A stretch of 64,000 bases of DNA, taken from NCBI RefSeq assembly GCF_904849725.1, contig NC_058521.1:95094244-95158243 (forward strand). Reading direction: 5' to 3'. Origin of the DNA: Hordeum vulgare subsp. vulgare. Lineage: Eukaryota > Streptophyta > Magnoliopsida > Poales > Poaceae. A program made the position numbers and the translations under genes. This document shows, piece after piece, positions 1-12,875 of the stretch (its first letter is position 1; each line of letters starts with the position of its first letter). The notes under the pieces are model-generated. The model was not told where the DNA came from, ran no database searches, and saw nothing but the letters and a program-made list of their open reading frames with translations.

Positions 1-46
1 GATCCAACAACATGGAGCTTCTTCATGCATTTTATACCAATATGAC

Positions 47-978
47 TCAAATGGCAGTGCCACAAGTAGGTGGTATTATCACTACTATCTTATATATTTT
101 GGCATCAATATTATGAACATGTGTATCACTACGATAGAGAATCAATAAACCATTCATTTTAGGTGCAGGACCATTGAAGGTATTATTCAAATAAACAGAG
201 TAACCATTATTCTCCTTAAATGAATAACCGCATTGCGATAAACACAATCCAATCATGTCTATGCTCAATGCAAACACCAAATAACAATTATTTAGGTTTA
301 ACACTAATCCCGATGGTAGAGGGAGCGTGCGATGTTTGATAACATCAACCATGGAAGCACTTCCAACACATATCGTCACCTCGCCTTAGGTAGTCTCCGT
401 TTATTCCGTAGCTTTTATTTCTAGTTACTAACACTTAGCAACTGAATTGGTATCTAATACCCTCGTGCTACTAGGAGTACTAGAAAAGTACACGTCGATA
501 TCATGTATATCCTATATATCTAGTTCCTCTTCAGTTACTGTTCCCCTCATTACAGAAGCACTTAGTCTCGGGTTTGGGTTCAACCTTGGGTCTCTTCACT
601 AGAGAAACAACTGGTTTGCCGTTTTATGAAGTATCCCTTCATGCCCTTTCCTTGTTGAAACTAGTGGTTTTACTAACCATCAACAATTGATGATCCTACT
701 TGATTTCTACTTTCGCGGTGTCAAACATCGCAAATAGCTCAAGGATAATCATATCTATCCCTGATATGTTATAGTTCATCGCGAAGCTCTGTATCTTGGT
801 GGCAGTGAATTTGGAGAACTATGTCAATCACTATCTCATCTAGAAGATCAGCTCCCACTCGATTCAAGCGATCGTAGTACTCAGACAATCTGAGCATATG
901 CTCGACGATTGAGCTTTTCTCCCTTACTTCATAGACTAAGAATCTTGTCAAGGGTCTCATACCTCTCAACAAGGGCAC
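47..978 (-). pseudogene. Degenerate Copia gag-pol fragment
   Basis: Two open segments survive on the minus strand. The one at 769-978 matches the UBN2-type gag segment of the copy at 61765-62064 (shared pattern around SxxEHMLRLSxYxxRL). The one at 47-379 matches the region just upstream of the integrase zinc finger in the copy at 62363-62690 (shared LPSGLVxNLNNCYLV). In a Copia element gag forms the particle and pol supplies protease, integrase and reverse transcriptase. Between the two segments (380-768) there is no long frame where the zinc knuckle and protease should lie. It cannot make a functional polyprotein. Confidence 0.75.
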
Positions 979-2540
979 GAGCCTGAAATCCCAATTTCAT
1001 CCCTTGGAACATCTCGTATGTCCCGCGACGTTCGAAACGTCTTTAGCGTCTCAATTCTAAGTTGTTTAAGTATTATACACTGAACTATCATGTAGTTATC
1101 AAAAACGTGTATGTCAGATGTTCGCAACATCCACAGACGATGCTCAGGGTTCAGCACACCGTGTGGTGCATTAAGGACATAAGCCTTCTGTGCAACAATG
1201 AGGACAATCCTCAGTTTACAGACCTAGTCCGCATAATTGCTACTATCATCTTTCAACTAAGTTTTCTCTAGGAACATATCAAAAACAGTAGAGCTACAAC
1301 GCATGCTACCACATAATTTGCAAAGACCTTTTGACTATGTTCATGATAATTAAGTTCATCTAATCAAATTATTTAATGAACTCCCACTTAGATCGACATC
1401 CCTCCAGTCATCCAAGTGATACATGATCCATGTCAACTAGCCCGTGTCCGATCATCACGTGAGACGAACTACTCATCAATGGTGAACATCTCCATGTTGA
1501 TCGTATCCACCATACGACTCATGTTCGACCTTTCGGTCTCCCGTGTTCCGAGGCCATGTCTGTACATGCTAGGCTCGTCAAGTCAACCTAAGTGTTTCGC
1601 ATGTGTAAATCTGGCTTACACCCATTGTATGCGAATGTTAGAATCTATCACACCCGATCATCACGTGGTGCTTCGAAACAACGATCCTTCGCAACGGTGC
1701 ACACTTATGGGGAACACTTTTCTTGAAATTTTAGTGAGGGATCATCTTATTTACTACCGTCGTTCTAAGCAAATAAGATATAGAAAAATGAAAAACAGTT
1801 GGTCAAAAATACATGATAAACATCACATGCAAATCATATAATGACATGATATGGCCATTATCATCTTGCTCCTTTGATCTCCATCTTCGGAGCACGAATG
1901 ATCATCATTGTCACCGGCATGACACCATGATCTCCATCATTGTGTCTTCGCGAAGTCGTCTCGCCAACTATTATTTCTACTACTATGGCTAACGGTTAGA
2001 GATAAAGTAAAGTAATCACACGGCGTTGCATCTCATACAATAAATTAAGACAACTCCTATGGCTCTTGCCGGTTGTCATACTCATCGACATGCCAGTCAT
2101 GAATCCTATTACAAGAACATGGTCAATCTCATACATCACATATATAACATCATATCATTTTGGCCATATCACATCACATAGCATACCCTGCAAAAACAAG
2201 TTAGACGTCCTTTAATTGTTGTTGCATGTTTTACGTGGCTGGTTTGGGTTTCTAGCAAGAACGCTTCTTACCTACATGACAACCACAACGTTGATATTCC
2301 AATGCTATTTACCATTCATAAGGTAAAGTGGGAGAGAGAGACACCCACTAGCCACCTTATGCAACAAGCGCATGTCGGGCGGTGGAATCAGTCTCACGTA
2401 AGAGTACGTGTAAAGTCGATCCGAGACGCTTCATCCCACGTTGCCACTGAATCAAGATAAGAATAGTAACGGCAAGCAATTGACAAAATCATCGCCCACA
2501 ACTTTTGTGTTCTACTCGTGCATAGAATCTACGCATAGAA

Positions 2541-2556
2541 CCTGGCTCTGATACCA
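2541..2556 (-). other. Primer binding site of left Copia
   Basis: Read on the minus strand this is TGGTATCAGAGCCAGG, the initiator-Met-tRNA-type primer binding site of plant retrotransposons. It lies one base inside the LTR edge at 2558, which fixes that LTR as the 5' LTR of a minus-strand element. Confidence 0.9.
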
Positions 2557-2992
2557 CTGTTGGGGAACGTAGTAATTTCAAAAAAATCCTACGTCACACT
2601 AGGATCTATCTAGGAGAAACCAGCAACGAGCAAAGGGGTAGAGCATTTTCATACCATTAAAAATCGCATAGCGGAAGTGTTACTATGAATGCCATCGATG
2701 GAGTCCTATTCGCGACGATCCAAATCGCGGAAGATCCGATCTGAACATCGAAAGTACGGTGTCTCCGCGTTCAACACACCTACAACCCGAGGACGTCTCC
2801 TCCTTCTTGATCCAGCAAGGAGGGAGGATAAGTTGAGGGAGAACTCCGGCAACACGACAGTGTGGTGGTGGTCGAGTACGTGGCTCTCCGACAGGGCTTC
2901 GCCAAGCACCACGGAGGAGGAGAAAGAGGTGGAGAGGTAGGGTTGCGCCATAGGTGATCTAATCAGGTGTCTTGCAGCCCTCCCAATCCTCC

Positions 2993-3003
2993 ACTATATA
3001 TAG
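2993..3003 (-). promoter_or_regulatory. LTR TATA box
   Basis: The sequence CTATATATAG lies in a GC-rich context at the place where the homologous right-hand LTR has CTATATATAC (59659-59669). BARE-type LTRs drive transcription from such a box. Function in this degraded copy is inferred only. Confidence 0.55.
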
Positions 3004-3322
3004 GAGGGAGGGAGAGGGGGTGCGCCACCCCTAGGGAATCCCTAGGAGGTGCGGAAGCCCAAGGAGGAGGAGGTGGAGGCGCCCTAGGTGGCTTGCCACC
3101 CAAGGCAACCCCTAGGGTTTGGCCTTGGGCCCCTTCCCTTGCGCCTAGGGCCTCCTCCCCTTGGCGCACCAGCCCACCAGGGGCTGGTTCCTCTCCCCTT
3201 TCTGCCCATGTGGCCCTCCGGGACAGGTGGACCCTCTCGGTGGACCCCCGGTACCCTTTTGGTGGTCCCGGTACAATACCGATAAACCCCGAAACTTTTC
3301 CAGCGACCGAAGCTAGATTTCC

Positions 3323-3343
3323 CATATATATATATATATATAT
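3323..3343. repeat. (TA)n microsatellite in LTR
   Basis: About ten TA dinucleotides in a row inside the left LTR. It is absent from the right-hand LTR copy, so it is a local expansion. Confidence 0.85.
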
Positions 3344-4248
3344 CTTTACCTCTAGACTATTCTGGAACTTCTCGTGACGTCCAGAATCTCATCCGGGACT
3401 CCGAACAACCTTCAGTAACAACATATATGATTCCCATAACAACTCTAGCGTCACCGAACCTTACGTGTGTAGACCCTACGGGTTCGGGAAACATGCAGAC
3501 ATGACCGAGACATCTCTCTGGCCAATAACCAACAATGGGGTCTGGATATCCATGTTGTCTCCCACATGTTCCACGACAATCTCATCGGATGAACCATGAT
3601 GTCAAGGATTCACTCAATCTTGTATGCAATTCCCTTTGTCTACCGGTATGACACTTGCCCAAGATTTGATCGTCGGTAACCCTATACCTTGTTCAATCTC
3701 ATTACCGGCAAGTCTCTTTACTCGTTTCGTAACACATGATCATGTGACTAACTCCTTAGTCACATTGAGTTGAATAGGATGACACTTTCGGAGATACCTG
3801 TAATGCACCTTTATAATCACCCAGTAACGTTGTGACGTTTGATACACCCAAAGTATTCGTACGGTATCCAGGAGTTGCACAATTTGATGGTCTAAGGAAA
3901 TGATACTTGACATTAGAAAAGCTCCAGCAGACAAACTACACGATCTTGTGCTATGCTTAGGATTGGGTCTTGTCCATCACATCATTCTCCTAATGATGTG
4001 ATCCCGTTATCAATGACATCCAATGTCCATGGCCAGGAAACCATGACCATCTACTTATCAACGAGCTAGCCAACTAGAGGCTCACTAGGGACATGTTGTG
4101 GTCTAAGTATTCATACATGTATTACGGTTTACGGTTAATACAATTGTAGCATGAATAATAGACAATTATCATGAACAAGGAAATATAATAATAACCCTTT
4201 TATTATTTCCTGTAGGGCATATTTCCAACACACAACACCTCTATTAAA

Positions 4249-4917
4249 ATGCTTAAGGAAGTTATTTTCCCAAGATTTGGAGTCCCTAGATATTTAATGA
4301 CTGATGGTGGTTCACACTTTATTCATGGTGCTTTCCGTAAAATGCTTGCTAAGTATGATGTTAACCATAGAGTTGCATCACCTTATCATCCTCGGTCTAG
4401 TGGTCAAGTTGAACTTAGCAATAGAGAAATAAAACTAATCTTACAAAAGACTGTCAATAGGTCCCGGAATAATTGGTCTAAGAAATTAGATGATGCACTT
4501 TGGGCTTATAGAACAACATATAAAAATCCTATGAGTATGTCTCCTTATAAAGTGCTTTATGGCAAAGCTTGTCATTTGCCTCTTGAGTTAGAACATAAAT
4601 CATATTGGGCAATCAAAGAACTCAACTATGATTATAAACTTGCTGGTGAAAAGAGCTTATTTGATATTAGCTCATTAGAAGAATGGAGAACCCAAGCTTA
4701 TGAAAATGCAAAGTTATTTAAAGAAAAAGTTAAAAGATGGCATGACAAAAGAATCCAAAAGCGCGAGTTCAAAGTTGGAGAATATGTTATTTTGTACAAC
4801 TCTCGTTTCAGATTCTTTGCAGGAAAACTCCTCTCCAAATGGGAAGGACCCTATGTTATCGAGGAGGTCTATCGATCCGGAGCTATCAAAATAAATAACG
4901 CGAAGGTACTAACCTAA
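4249..4917 (+). pseudogene. Gypsy integrase, C-terminal part
   Basis: The 222-residue open frame is the second half of a retroviral-type integrase, which inserts retrotransposon cDNA into chromosomes. It holds the second catalytic aspartate (MTDGGSHF, about residue 19), the catalytic glutamate context ([16 protein letters not shown]) and the C-terminal GPY/F module ([11 protein letters not shown], about residue 200). The zinc finger, the first aspartate, reverse transcriptase and RNase H are missing because the BARE-like LTR is inserted just upstream. The frame itself is intact from the junction on, so the insertion is the main break visible here. Confidence 0.85.
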
Positions 4918-5379
4918 AGGTTGTCAATGGGAAACGAATAAAACATTATATCTCATGTACACCCATTAATGTTGAAAGCAATATTTTTCAAACTATGACA
5001 CCGGAAGAACACATAAAAGAAACCTTCTGAAACACTCCAGAATCGTGAAAAAAGGGAGGTACGTGATACGCTAAGTAAACGTACTCCAAAAAATCCGCAA
5101 AAATATTTTTCGTCAGTTTTGGAATATTTAAAAAATTAGGAAAATAAGAAACTTCTAGGAAAGTGACTCTCGTGGGCACGATACACCAGGGCGCGCTTGG
5201 CCAAGCGCGCCCCGGTGGGTTGTGCCCACCTCGGGTACTTTCCGGACTCCGTTTTCTTCCGTTATGCTTGTTCACCAAGATAAAAAATATTTATATACCC
5301 CCCGAACCTGTTGACCTTCGTATCACGGAGAAATCTCATGTTTTCTTTTCTTACTGTTTTCTGTCAGATCCAATCCACC

Positions 5380-5904
5380 ATGGCCGCTTCAAGCTCCTCC
5401 AAGGACAAGCTCTTTGACAACGTCATCAACCCATATATGCGGGAAGTGATGCAGCACCCTCAAAATATCTAGATGCGCGATGGGGTGTTGCACATCCGCA
5501 ATGTGCAAGGACCCAAGGGGACTGGATCCCTGGAGGCCAGGCTTGAATCTATGGAGCAGGAAGTCTTCCGGTGCAAGGGGATGGTGGAACGTGGGATCAA
5601 TGCCAATCACCTCATAATCGCGGACTACACCCGTGATCTCAAGGTGGATGGCAAGTCCATGAAGGACATCGTCTTCTCCCTCAATGAGCAAATCAACTTC
5701 CTCCATAGCCATATCCACGACCTTCAAAGCCGAGTCTTTGAATATGAGGCAAGGTTTAAAGGTATGAGTTTGGCTGCCAGTTGCAGGATCCGAGAGACTC
5801 ACTCTTCCTCTTATGAGGGTGAGCCTCTGCCATGGAAACCGGAGGACAATATTGCTTCTACTTCATCACCACCACCTCCTTCTTCATCACCAAAAGAAAA
5901 TTGA
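5380..5904 (+). pseudogene. Gypsy accessory ORF downstream of pol
   Basis: An open frame starts at ATG 5380 (MAASSSSKDKLFDNV) and runs to 5904 with a single in-frame TAG at 5470-5472; reading resumes at once with MRDGVLHIRNVQG. The centre is hydrophilic and helical, probably coiled coil, and the tail is Pro/Ser-rich. Athila-group elements carry an extra ORF between pol and the 3' LTR whose function is unknown, sometimes discussed as env-like. I see no signal peptide or membrane segment here, so an envelope role is not supported. The stop codon makes it a probable pseudogene. Confidence 0.6.
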
Positions 5905-7476
5905 GTATCGGGTATGGGCACTCCCCTTGGCTTTCACCAAGCTTGGGGGAGGTGCCCCGGTATCGTCTCATCTCCGCTATATTTTGCCTTTACTTTTCTT
6001 AGTTCGATCCATGGTTATCTTTTGCTTTAGATGAATATAAGTTTAGTTTGATCCTTTCTTTCCAAGAGATTTCTTAGTGATCAATCTATGCAATCGTGTG
6101 CGAGATATATAATAAAGTTTAGTTTGAGTTTTGCCTTCTTTACTTTCTTGTTTCAATAAAAAGAAAGGAAATAAATGAAAAAGATCATATGCTAATCTTA
6201 TGGTAAGTGATGACATTACAAAAGGAAAAGTATAAGTAGAAAATTTTATTGTATATTGACAAACATAGCATTGGTCAATGATGCAACTCATGAAAGAATT
6301 AATAAGGGAAGAGAAGATTCACATGCAAATACACTATCCTGGAAAAAATTTGTGATTGTGAGCACCCATCAAAATATTATATGCCAAAATTGTTGACGTT
6401 GGACAAGGAAGACAACGTAATGAATTATGTTTGTTCATATTCACACAGAAGTTATATTGTCATGGATCCTTCAACATGTGGTGCTTACCCCTATCTTTGC
6501 TAGCCAATAACTCCGCACTAACTAGAGATACTACTTGTGCATCCAAAACCCTTAAACCCAAATCTTGTTTGAGAGTCCACCATACCTACGTATGGATTGA
6601 GTAAGATCCTTCAAGTAAGTTGTCATCGGTGCAAAAAGGGTAATAAAAGTTGCTTCTAAAAGTGTAAGATCATTTAGTGTAAGGGAAAATTGAGCGTTGT
6701 ACAAACTTGTGATGGTGAAGAATAAAAGCGACAAACTGCATAATAAAGGTTGCCATCACAAGAGGCAATATAACGTGACGTTCTCTTGCACTCAGGGGTT
6801 GAGCATACAAACAAAAAGTGCATGGCAACCTCTGCTTCCCTCTGCGAAGGGCCTATCTTTTACTTTTATGTATTTACTTTCATGCAAGAGTCAAAGTTTT
6901 TCTCTCTATTCCTTTTTATTTTCTCCTTTGGCAAGCATCATGTGGGGAGGAAAGATCTAGACACATATATCCAGTTGAATATGGGTAGCATGAGTTATTA
7001 TTGTTGACATCACCCTTGAGGTGAATTCGTTGGAAGGCGAAACTATAAGCCCCTATCTTTCTATGTGTCCGGTTGAAATGTTTTGCTCGTGTGTATGCGG
7101 TGAGTGTTAGCAATCATAGAAGACTAAATGATCGTTGAGTATGTGGACTTGCCTAAAGGCTCCGATATGTGACCCTTCCTAAAAAGATGATGAATTGTAG
7201 TTGCAAAGTTGACTGAGAACATAGTTTGTTGGTTTCCAATAGAGTTTATGCTTTATACTTCGATGTTGTGATGAATTGTCACTTGTTCATGAGAAGCCTA
7301 TGATAGAAGTTCTATGATAAAAGTTTTATGTTAAAGTTTGCTGCTTTATAATAAGTTACATGATGTTGCTATGTCCGTATTTTTGTTTTTATCGACACCT
7401 CTCTCTCTAAGCATGTGGACATGTTTCTCGATTTCGGTTTTTGCTTGAGGACAAGCAAGTCTAAGCTTGGGCGAGT
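5905..7476 (+). other. Gypsy 3' untranslated region and polypurine tract
   Basis: No coding frame of weight is present. The stretch is AT-rich and typical of the long spacer of Athila-like elements. It ends in a purine-rich run at about 7463-7476 (AAGCTTGGGCGAG) directly before the LTR, the expected plus-strand primer. The run carries a C in the usual G stretch. Confidence 0.6.
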
Positions 7477-8995
7477 TGATACGTCCATTTTGCATCATGT
7501 TTTCCTACTGCTATTTATGTTGTTTTATTGTATAATAATGCTTTTTGGAGTAATTCTAATGCCTTTTCTCTCATAATATGCAAGGTATACACAAAGGGGG
7601 AGAATTCTGACAGTTGGAAATCTAGACCTGAAAAAGTTACGCCAGCCTACCTATTATGCACAACTCCAAATGAGCTGAAACTTTACGAGGAATTTTTATG
7701 GAATATTTGAGGAAAATTGGAGCAAATAAGTACCAGAGGGGGCCCAGCAGGTGGGCACAACCCACCTGGGCAAGCCAGGGAGGCTAGGCGCGCCCCGGTG
7801 GGTTGTGCTCACCCAGTCCCACCTCCGGTGCCCCTCTTCTAGTATATAAGTTATTTTGAACTAGAAAAAAGTAGGGGAGGACTTTCGGGATGAAGCGCCG
7901 CCGTCTCGAGGTGGAATTTGGGCAGGAGCACTTTTGCCCTCCGGTGGAGCAATTTCACCGGGGGAACTTCCCTCCCGGAAGGGGAAATCATCGTCATCAT
8001 CATCACCAACAACTCTCCCATCTTGGGGAGGGATATCTTCATCTACATCTTCAACAGTACCAACTCCTCTCAAACCCTAGTTCATCTCTTGTGTTCAATA
8101 TTTGTACCGGAACTATAGATTGGTGCTTGTGGGTGACTAGTAGTGTTGACTACATCTTGTAGTTGATTACTATATGGTTTATTTGGTGGAAGATTATATG
8201 TTCAAATCCATTATTCTATTTAATACCTCTCTGATCTAGAGCATGATTATCATTTATGAGTAGTTACTTTTGTTCTTGAGGTCATGGGAGAATTCATGTT
8301 GCAAGTAATCATGTGAACTTGATATGTGTATGATATTTTGATGATATGTATGTTGTGATTCCCTTAGTGGTGTCATGTGAACATCGACTACATGACACTT
8401 CACCATATTTGGGCCTAAGGGAATGCATTGTGGAGTAGTTATTAGATGATGGGTTGCGAGAGTGACAAAAGCTTAAACCCTAGTTTATGCGCTATTCCGT
8501 AAGGGACCGATTGGATCCAAAAGTTTAATGCTATGGGTAGAATTTATTCTTAATACTTTTCTCATAGTTGCGGATGCTTGTGAGAGGGTTAATCATAAGT
8601 AGGGGGTTTGTTCAAGTAAGAACAACACCTAAGGATCGGTCCACCCACATATCAAATTATCAAAGTAGTGAACATGAATTAAGCCAACATGATGAAAGTG
8701 ACTAGATGAAATTCCCGTGTACCCTTAGAAACACTTTGCTTATCATAAGAGACTATTTTGGCCTGTACTTTGCCTCAAAAGGATTGGGCTACCTTGCTGC
8801 ACTTTTGTTACTACTATCGTTACTTGCTCGTTACAATTTATCTTGCCATCAAACTACTCCGCTACTTACAATTTTAGCACTTGCATACATTACCTTGCTG
8901 AAAACCACTTGTCATTTCCTTCTGCTTCTTGTTGGGTTCGACACTCTTACTTATCGAAAAGGCTACAATTGACCCCATATACTTGTGGGTCATCA
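7477..8995 (+). mobile_element. Athila-like 3' LTR
   Basis: The LTR is about 1.52 kb. It starts TGATACGTCCATTTTGC after the polypurine tract and ends GTGGGTCATCA, so the ends are TGAT and ATCA in inverted form. It contains the GC-rich segment with AGGCGCGCCCCGGTGGGT around 7780-7803 that is echoed upstream at 5197-5220. What follows at 8996 is CACTA-derived coding sequence, so the boundary is well supported. Confidence 0.8.
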
Positions 8996-9307
8996 AACTC
9001 TTCCTGCTCGCCTAAGTATTGACCAAGAGTGAAACCAACATTATGGCCCGCTGCCTTCGTATCATAATCGTTATTGGTAAACATGTTGAGCGGGGGGCAT
9101 GATTGTTTTTCTGTTCGCCGAGCTGGGGAATTGTTTTCCCACTTGCACTACTACTTCCTGATCTTACATGTTCTCTATGCGACTTAACAATCGAGCGGTC
9201 ATAGTCTGATAGCAGTCGACATAGGGGTGGTCGCTTAAGGTTTTCCACACAACGCTTCACTTTTTTGGATCTATTTTCTCCGGTTCCTCCGGTCGTGTCG
9301 GTGCAAG

Positions 9308-11337
9308 CTAGCGTCTCACATCTTCCTGCACAACCTTCTTGAGTTCCTCATCACTCAGTTCGTATGCTGACTTGCGAGGAGCCTCCTTGACGCGTGTACC
9401 TGCTCTGGATTTCTTCGCAGTTGTACTACTAGTCGCTCGAGCGGCTGTTCTCTTCCACGCATGGGGATGAGGCGGTGGAGAAGGCGTGGTCTGATGACAT
9501 GGCGGAGACAGATGAGGCGGCGGAGTGTACTGATGGTGAGCTCGATTGCTACTATGAGGAGTCTGCCGAGGGGCCTCCTCTAGCGGAGTGATCTGCTGAC
9601 GTGGCGTCCAATGTGGAAGCATGATGTGTTTTTTCATAGAATGGTAGTCCTCAAGGCATTTCCTAGTGCAGTCTACCCTTCACCTGTAGGGAAGTCAAGC
9701 TACATCTGCTCAAATCCCTTGATAACTTCATCCACCCCGACAGCAGCATAGCCATCTGGAACCGGGGAGCAATGGTAAGTTGCATCAAGTCTAGGAGGTA
9801 AGACATATCCGACCGCCACCTTCATGGATATGTTCATGCATTTCGCATATAACTCACATTTTCCCTCTCTGTGATATCATCCACGGGGTAGGGAGGAGCC
9901 GTGATATCATCTCTGGGTCGAACAAGCTCCATGGAAGCCACGCTTCTTTTCCTGTGAGATGGTGGGCTGGCGGCAGTATCGAATGCAGGATCAGATGGGT
10001 CGGTGGTAGCTCGCTTGCTAGTAAGTCTATCTATTAGCTACTGCTAGAACCCTAATTTTTATTCTACCTTCTGCGGTCGGTCTGCTTCCTTTTCATTCGG
10101 GTTTGCTTCCTGCTTATTCTTTCCCGCTCAGCTTCTATAGTTGTCAGTGCTATTGGGAAACCCAACATTCCACGAAATGGAGCCTGATGTACCTCGTGTT
10201 CATCCAATGTGTTTAGGATTCCCGAGGGCACATGTCAGCTCGTTATTCTCTCTGTCGGGAATGAACTTCCCGTTCTGCACGTCCTTTATTGCATCTCAAA
10301 GGGCTCTCAAGGGTATTGCAAGTTGCTTTTTAATATAAATACACTTCCATGTTTCTGGGCTCAACTTTCCCAATGCTCGTAGAACCAAGTCCTTGATCGT
10401 TCGATCCAGTACAATGGTTGTGGTTCGACCCCTTTAGCAATCAGTTCGTCCTCTATTTTCTCCCACTTAGGCCTGGCAACCTTGTAGCCACCTGACCACG
10501 TAAGATGGTGATAGTCTTTGTTCGCAACATTTTCTTATTCCTTTGTGACATTTTCTTAGCTTAATTTGATTTCTTGAACTTCACAAATACGTGCTAGTGA
10601 TCTTTTAACTTCTCAAGTGCTCCAGTGAATGTTGGAGTCTTGTATTTCTGGACATAGTCTTGGTTCAATCATTTCTTCTAGTTGCAGAATTGTTGGTCCA
10701 TCTTCTTGAGAGCCCACGACTTGAATTTTCAATCTATAACTGGGTTATTTGGATCCACCTCTAGCGGTAGGGTGAAATTTCCCATTAAGATATTCCAAAG
10801 CATTTCTTTGGATCTATCACCGACATAAGTAACACCGTCCCCTTTTGGCTTATTCCATTCTTGAATGGAAATCGGGATGTTGTCCCTAACAACAACTCCA
10901 CTCTGACTTCGAAATGCATGTACGCTCCGCTTGGGAGCACTCGTTTTGCCATGTGCATCGACTTCTTCGATGTTGAACCTTTCACTATCGCCCAACCTTT
11001 TTTTGGGTATCGTTTTTGTATCAAAGATTTGTTCGATCCGTAGGGATGAAATAAGAAAGAAGTGTTAATATATGTATATACAAATCAATTAATGCATCTA
11101 CTTACCAGATCCTTAATTAATATACCTTGTCATACTTTTTTTAATGACGGTTCCAACACCGGAGCCGTCATCTTCTTGCTCCGTTCTCTCACCGGAGACG
11201 TCAACTCCCTCATCCGAGTTGTTGAGAAATTGTGAGGTGATATCATCATCCCCGTCGCGTATTATTTTCTCCAAAAAAATTTCTTGTTCTTTGTCTCTGG
11301 TGTGTTCTGGATCCATAGTTTTTGCAATCACTTGCAA
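9308..11337 (-). pseudogene. CACTA TNP1-like (second ORF) protein
   Basis: Scattered minus-strand segments reproduce the known second ORF of Triticeae CACTA elements, annotated as plant transposase of the Ptta/En/Spm type. In order they are an acidic N-terminus (11113-11337), a basic segment PKKGWAIVKGSTSKKSMHM (10785-11024), VRDNIPISIQEWNKPKGDG with DRSKEMLWNILMGNFTLPLE (10729-10995), a region near 9700-9850 encoding pieces such as MKVAVGYVLPP, and a Pro-rich, Lys/Arg-rich tail (9308-9637). Several frameshifts and stops separate them. In active elements this protein binds the subterminal repeats. This copy is dead. Confidence 0.7.
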
Positions 11338-12251
11338 GTTATTTCATATACATGTTATACAGTTTTAGTATTCTGGACAGAATAACGAGTTTATTTATTT
11401 TAACATGTATGATGATGGCAAAACATAATCTACAAGATAATTCGAAACAAATGCATATAAATAATGTCTCGATTGGAATTACGGTTCTACCAGAACGAAA
11501 CGATGAGGACTCTTCACCGGCCTAACATCGAACTCAACGTGATTAGTTGTTAAAGTTTTAAACATTCCATTACACTGGCACAGAATGACTCGTGTGCCAT
11601 GCGGTGGACGACCTTATCGCCTTGGAGTTGACCACGTTCGGACACGTTGTGATTAGATGGATATCACCTCCATTGTCAAGAGGTTAGGAACAAGAATAAT
11701 CGATCACACAAGTAGTGGGCGTGTGCTACTTTTTTCTCTCTCGGTGCAACACACGGGCAAGTTTGCTAGTATAATTTCTTAAGGACTATGCTAAGTATCA
11801 AACGTTTGGTTCGTAAGCAATAGATGCGAACGATTTCTTAATTCCTTCGATCACCTTCACTGTTGAGTCCTCCTTTCTTTTTTAAACATGGATGGAAGAA
11901 AGAGCACAATGCTATAAAACATTTGCATAAAAATATAAAAACAAGAGGCTCACAACGGTGGTGCGAGCGACGAGATCGGCGTGGGCGATCGACGGCGGTG
12001 AGGACGGGGACGGGGATAGGCTTGGAGGAAGAACGGAGGAGAAGAAAAAGGAGAAAGCGTAAGTGTGTCTTGGGCACCTCATATCATGTTTGTTTTGTGT
12101 GAACTCTCAAGTGTCATCATTCTCTACGGCATTTCAACGAACACCTCATGTGCATAGGAAGGGAGAGCAGAAGTAGCACACACCTCCCACCTTCTTTGAG
12201 CAAAAAAATAGAGGAGGAGAGGGCGGACAGGGGGATATGTATAGGCATTTT

Positions 12252-12490
12252 TTTAGTCCCGGTTGGTGTCTAGAACCGGGACTAAAGACACACCTTTTAG
12301 TCCTGGTTGAAGACACAAAGTGGCACTAAAGGGTGGCAACCTTTTTAGTCCCGGTTGCTGTGTGCAACCGGGATAAAGGTCCCATACGAACCGGGACTGA
12401 TGCCTGTCGAGCCCCAGCCGGCTTCTTCACCGCTCGAACCGGGACTGATGCTCACATTAGTCTCAGTTCGTAATGCGATCGGGATTATTT
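12252..12490. repeat. CACTA subterminal repeats (AGTCCCGGTT type)
   Basis: Direct and inverted copies of AGTCCCGGTT / AACCGGGACT occur about nine times, at roughly 12256, 12276, 12300, 12345, 12366, 12388, 12437, 12461 and 12478, some with one or two changes. This motif is a common subterminal repeat of grass CACTA elements and is the likely binding site of the TNPA-like protein. Confidence 0.75.
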
Positions 12491-12875
12491 CTCTTCGTAT
12501 ACGATGTACCAAATCTGGATTACAAGTGTACTTGTGTGGCATCGACCTAGAGAGCTTGAGATGGTGTGTGCGAGAAGACCATAGAGATTCGTGAGCGTAG
12601 GTGTGTGGGTGAGAGAAAGATGGTATGTGTCAATGTAATGCTTGTGAAAAATAGACTAGTCAGTACTTCGCCATGATGCCATTCCTCGCAAACGCCCCAA
12701 TAACCGTAAGATTTGCAACCAACGGTGCCAGTTATTGGACCGAAACATGAGTAAAGAAAGAAATACCATGTCATTTTACAAAACTGTCGTACCACACCCC
12801 TTCTCAACACATGAAACTGCCACACGAGTGTTCACAACTGCCATGTTCTGCTCATTGGTACAATCTATACTAGTA
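12491..12875. other. No gene recognised
   Basis: Mixed-composition sequence with only short chance ORFs on both strands. It may be the eroded end of the CACTA element to the left. I see no motif that proves it. Confidence 0.4.

Larger units (their letters stand above)
1..2557 (-). mobile_element. BARE1/WIS/Angela-like Copia element, 5' internal part
   Basis: This is the internal region of a Ty1/copia retrotransposon on the minus strand, cut by the left window edge. Read from right to left it holds the primer binding site, a long untranslated leader (about 1390-2540), a decayed gag (about 770-1340) and the start of pol. The leader and gag resemble the plus-strand element at 60136-63684, including shared stretches around 1430-1700 and 1011-1190 of the two leaders. 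The coding part is broken into short ORFs, so the copy is inactive. The 3' LTR lies outside the window. Confidence 0.85.
2558..4230 (-). mobile_element. BARE/Angela-like 5' LTR
   Basis: The LTR is about 1.67 kb. On the minus strand it starts TGTTGGAAATATGCCC and ends GTTCCCCAACA, the ends typical of BARE1/WIS/Angela LTRs, and it adjoins the primer binding site. The homologous LTR at 58332-60134 is 1803 bp, so this copy has lost some sequence. It sits inside the reading frame region of a Gypsy element whose integrase resumes right after 4230. The would-be target duplication on this side is CACAA (4231-4235); its partner is outside the window. Confidence 0.9.
4231..8995 (+). mobile_element. Athila-lineage Gypsy element, 3' part
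   Basis: This is the 3' half of a Gypsy retrotransposon: integrase end, a separate downstream ORF, a long untranslated stretch, a polypurine tract and the 3' LTR. The order integrase, extra ORF, LTR and the TGATACGTCC start of the LTR fit the Athila/Sabrina-like group of Triticeae; the exact family is uncertain. The rest of the element lies left of the nested Copia, outside the window. Its right edge at 8995 abuts an old CACTA coding region. Confidence 0.8.
8996..12490 (-). mobile_element. Old CACTA (En/Spm) element remnant
   Basis: A minus-strand CACTA remnant: a decayed TNP1-like ORF (9308-11337) preceded by a 1-kb leader and a block of subterminal repeats (12252-12490). Its left part is cut by the Gypsy LTR at 8995. 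I cannot find an intact CACTA terminus on the right, so the end is eroded or outside the recognisable block. Confidence 0.7.

Noticed and set aside
2967..3377. Open frames on both strands in the GC-rich part of the left LTR.
   Set aside because: They lie within an LTR with known ends, overlap on both strands, and have the low-complexity Pro/Gly/Ala composition of chance GC-rich frames.
5380..5904. Calling the Gypsy accessory ORF an envelope gene.
   Set aside because: No signal peptide, membrane segment or fusion motif is visible; the sequence is hydrophilic with a Pro/Ser tail.
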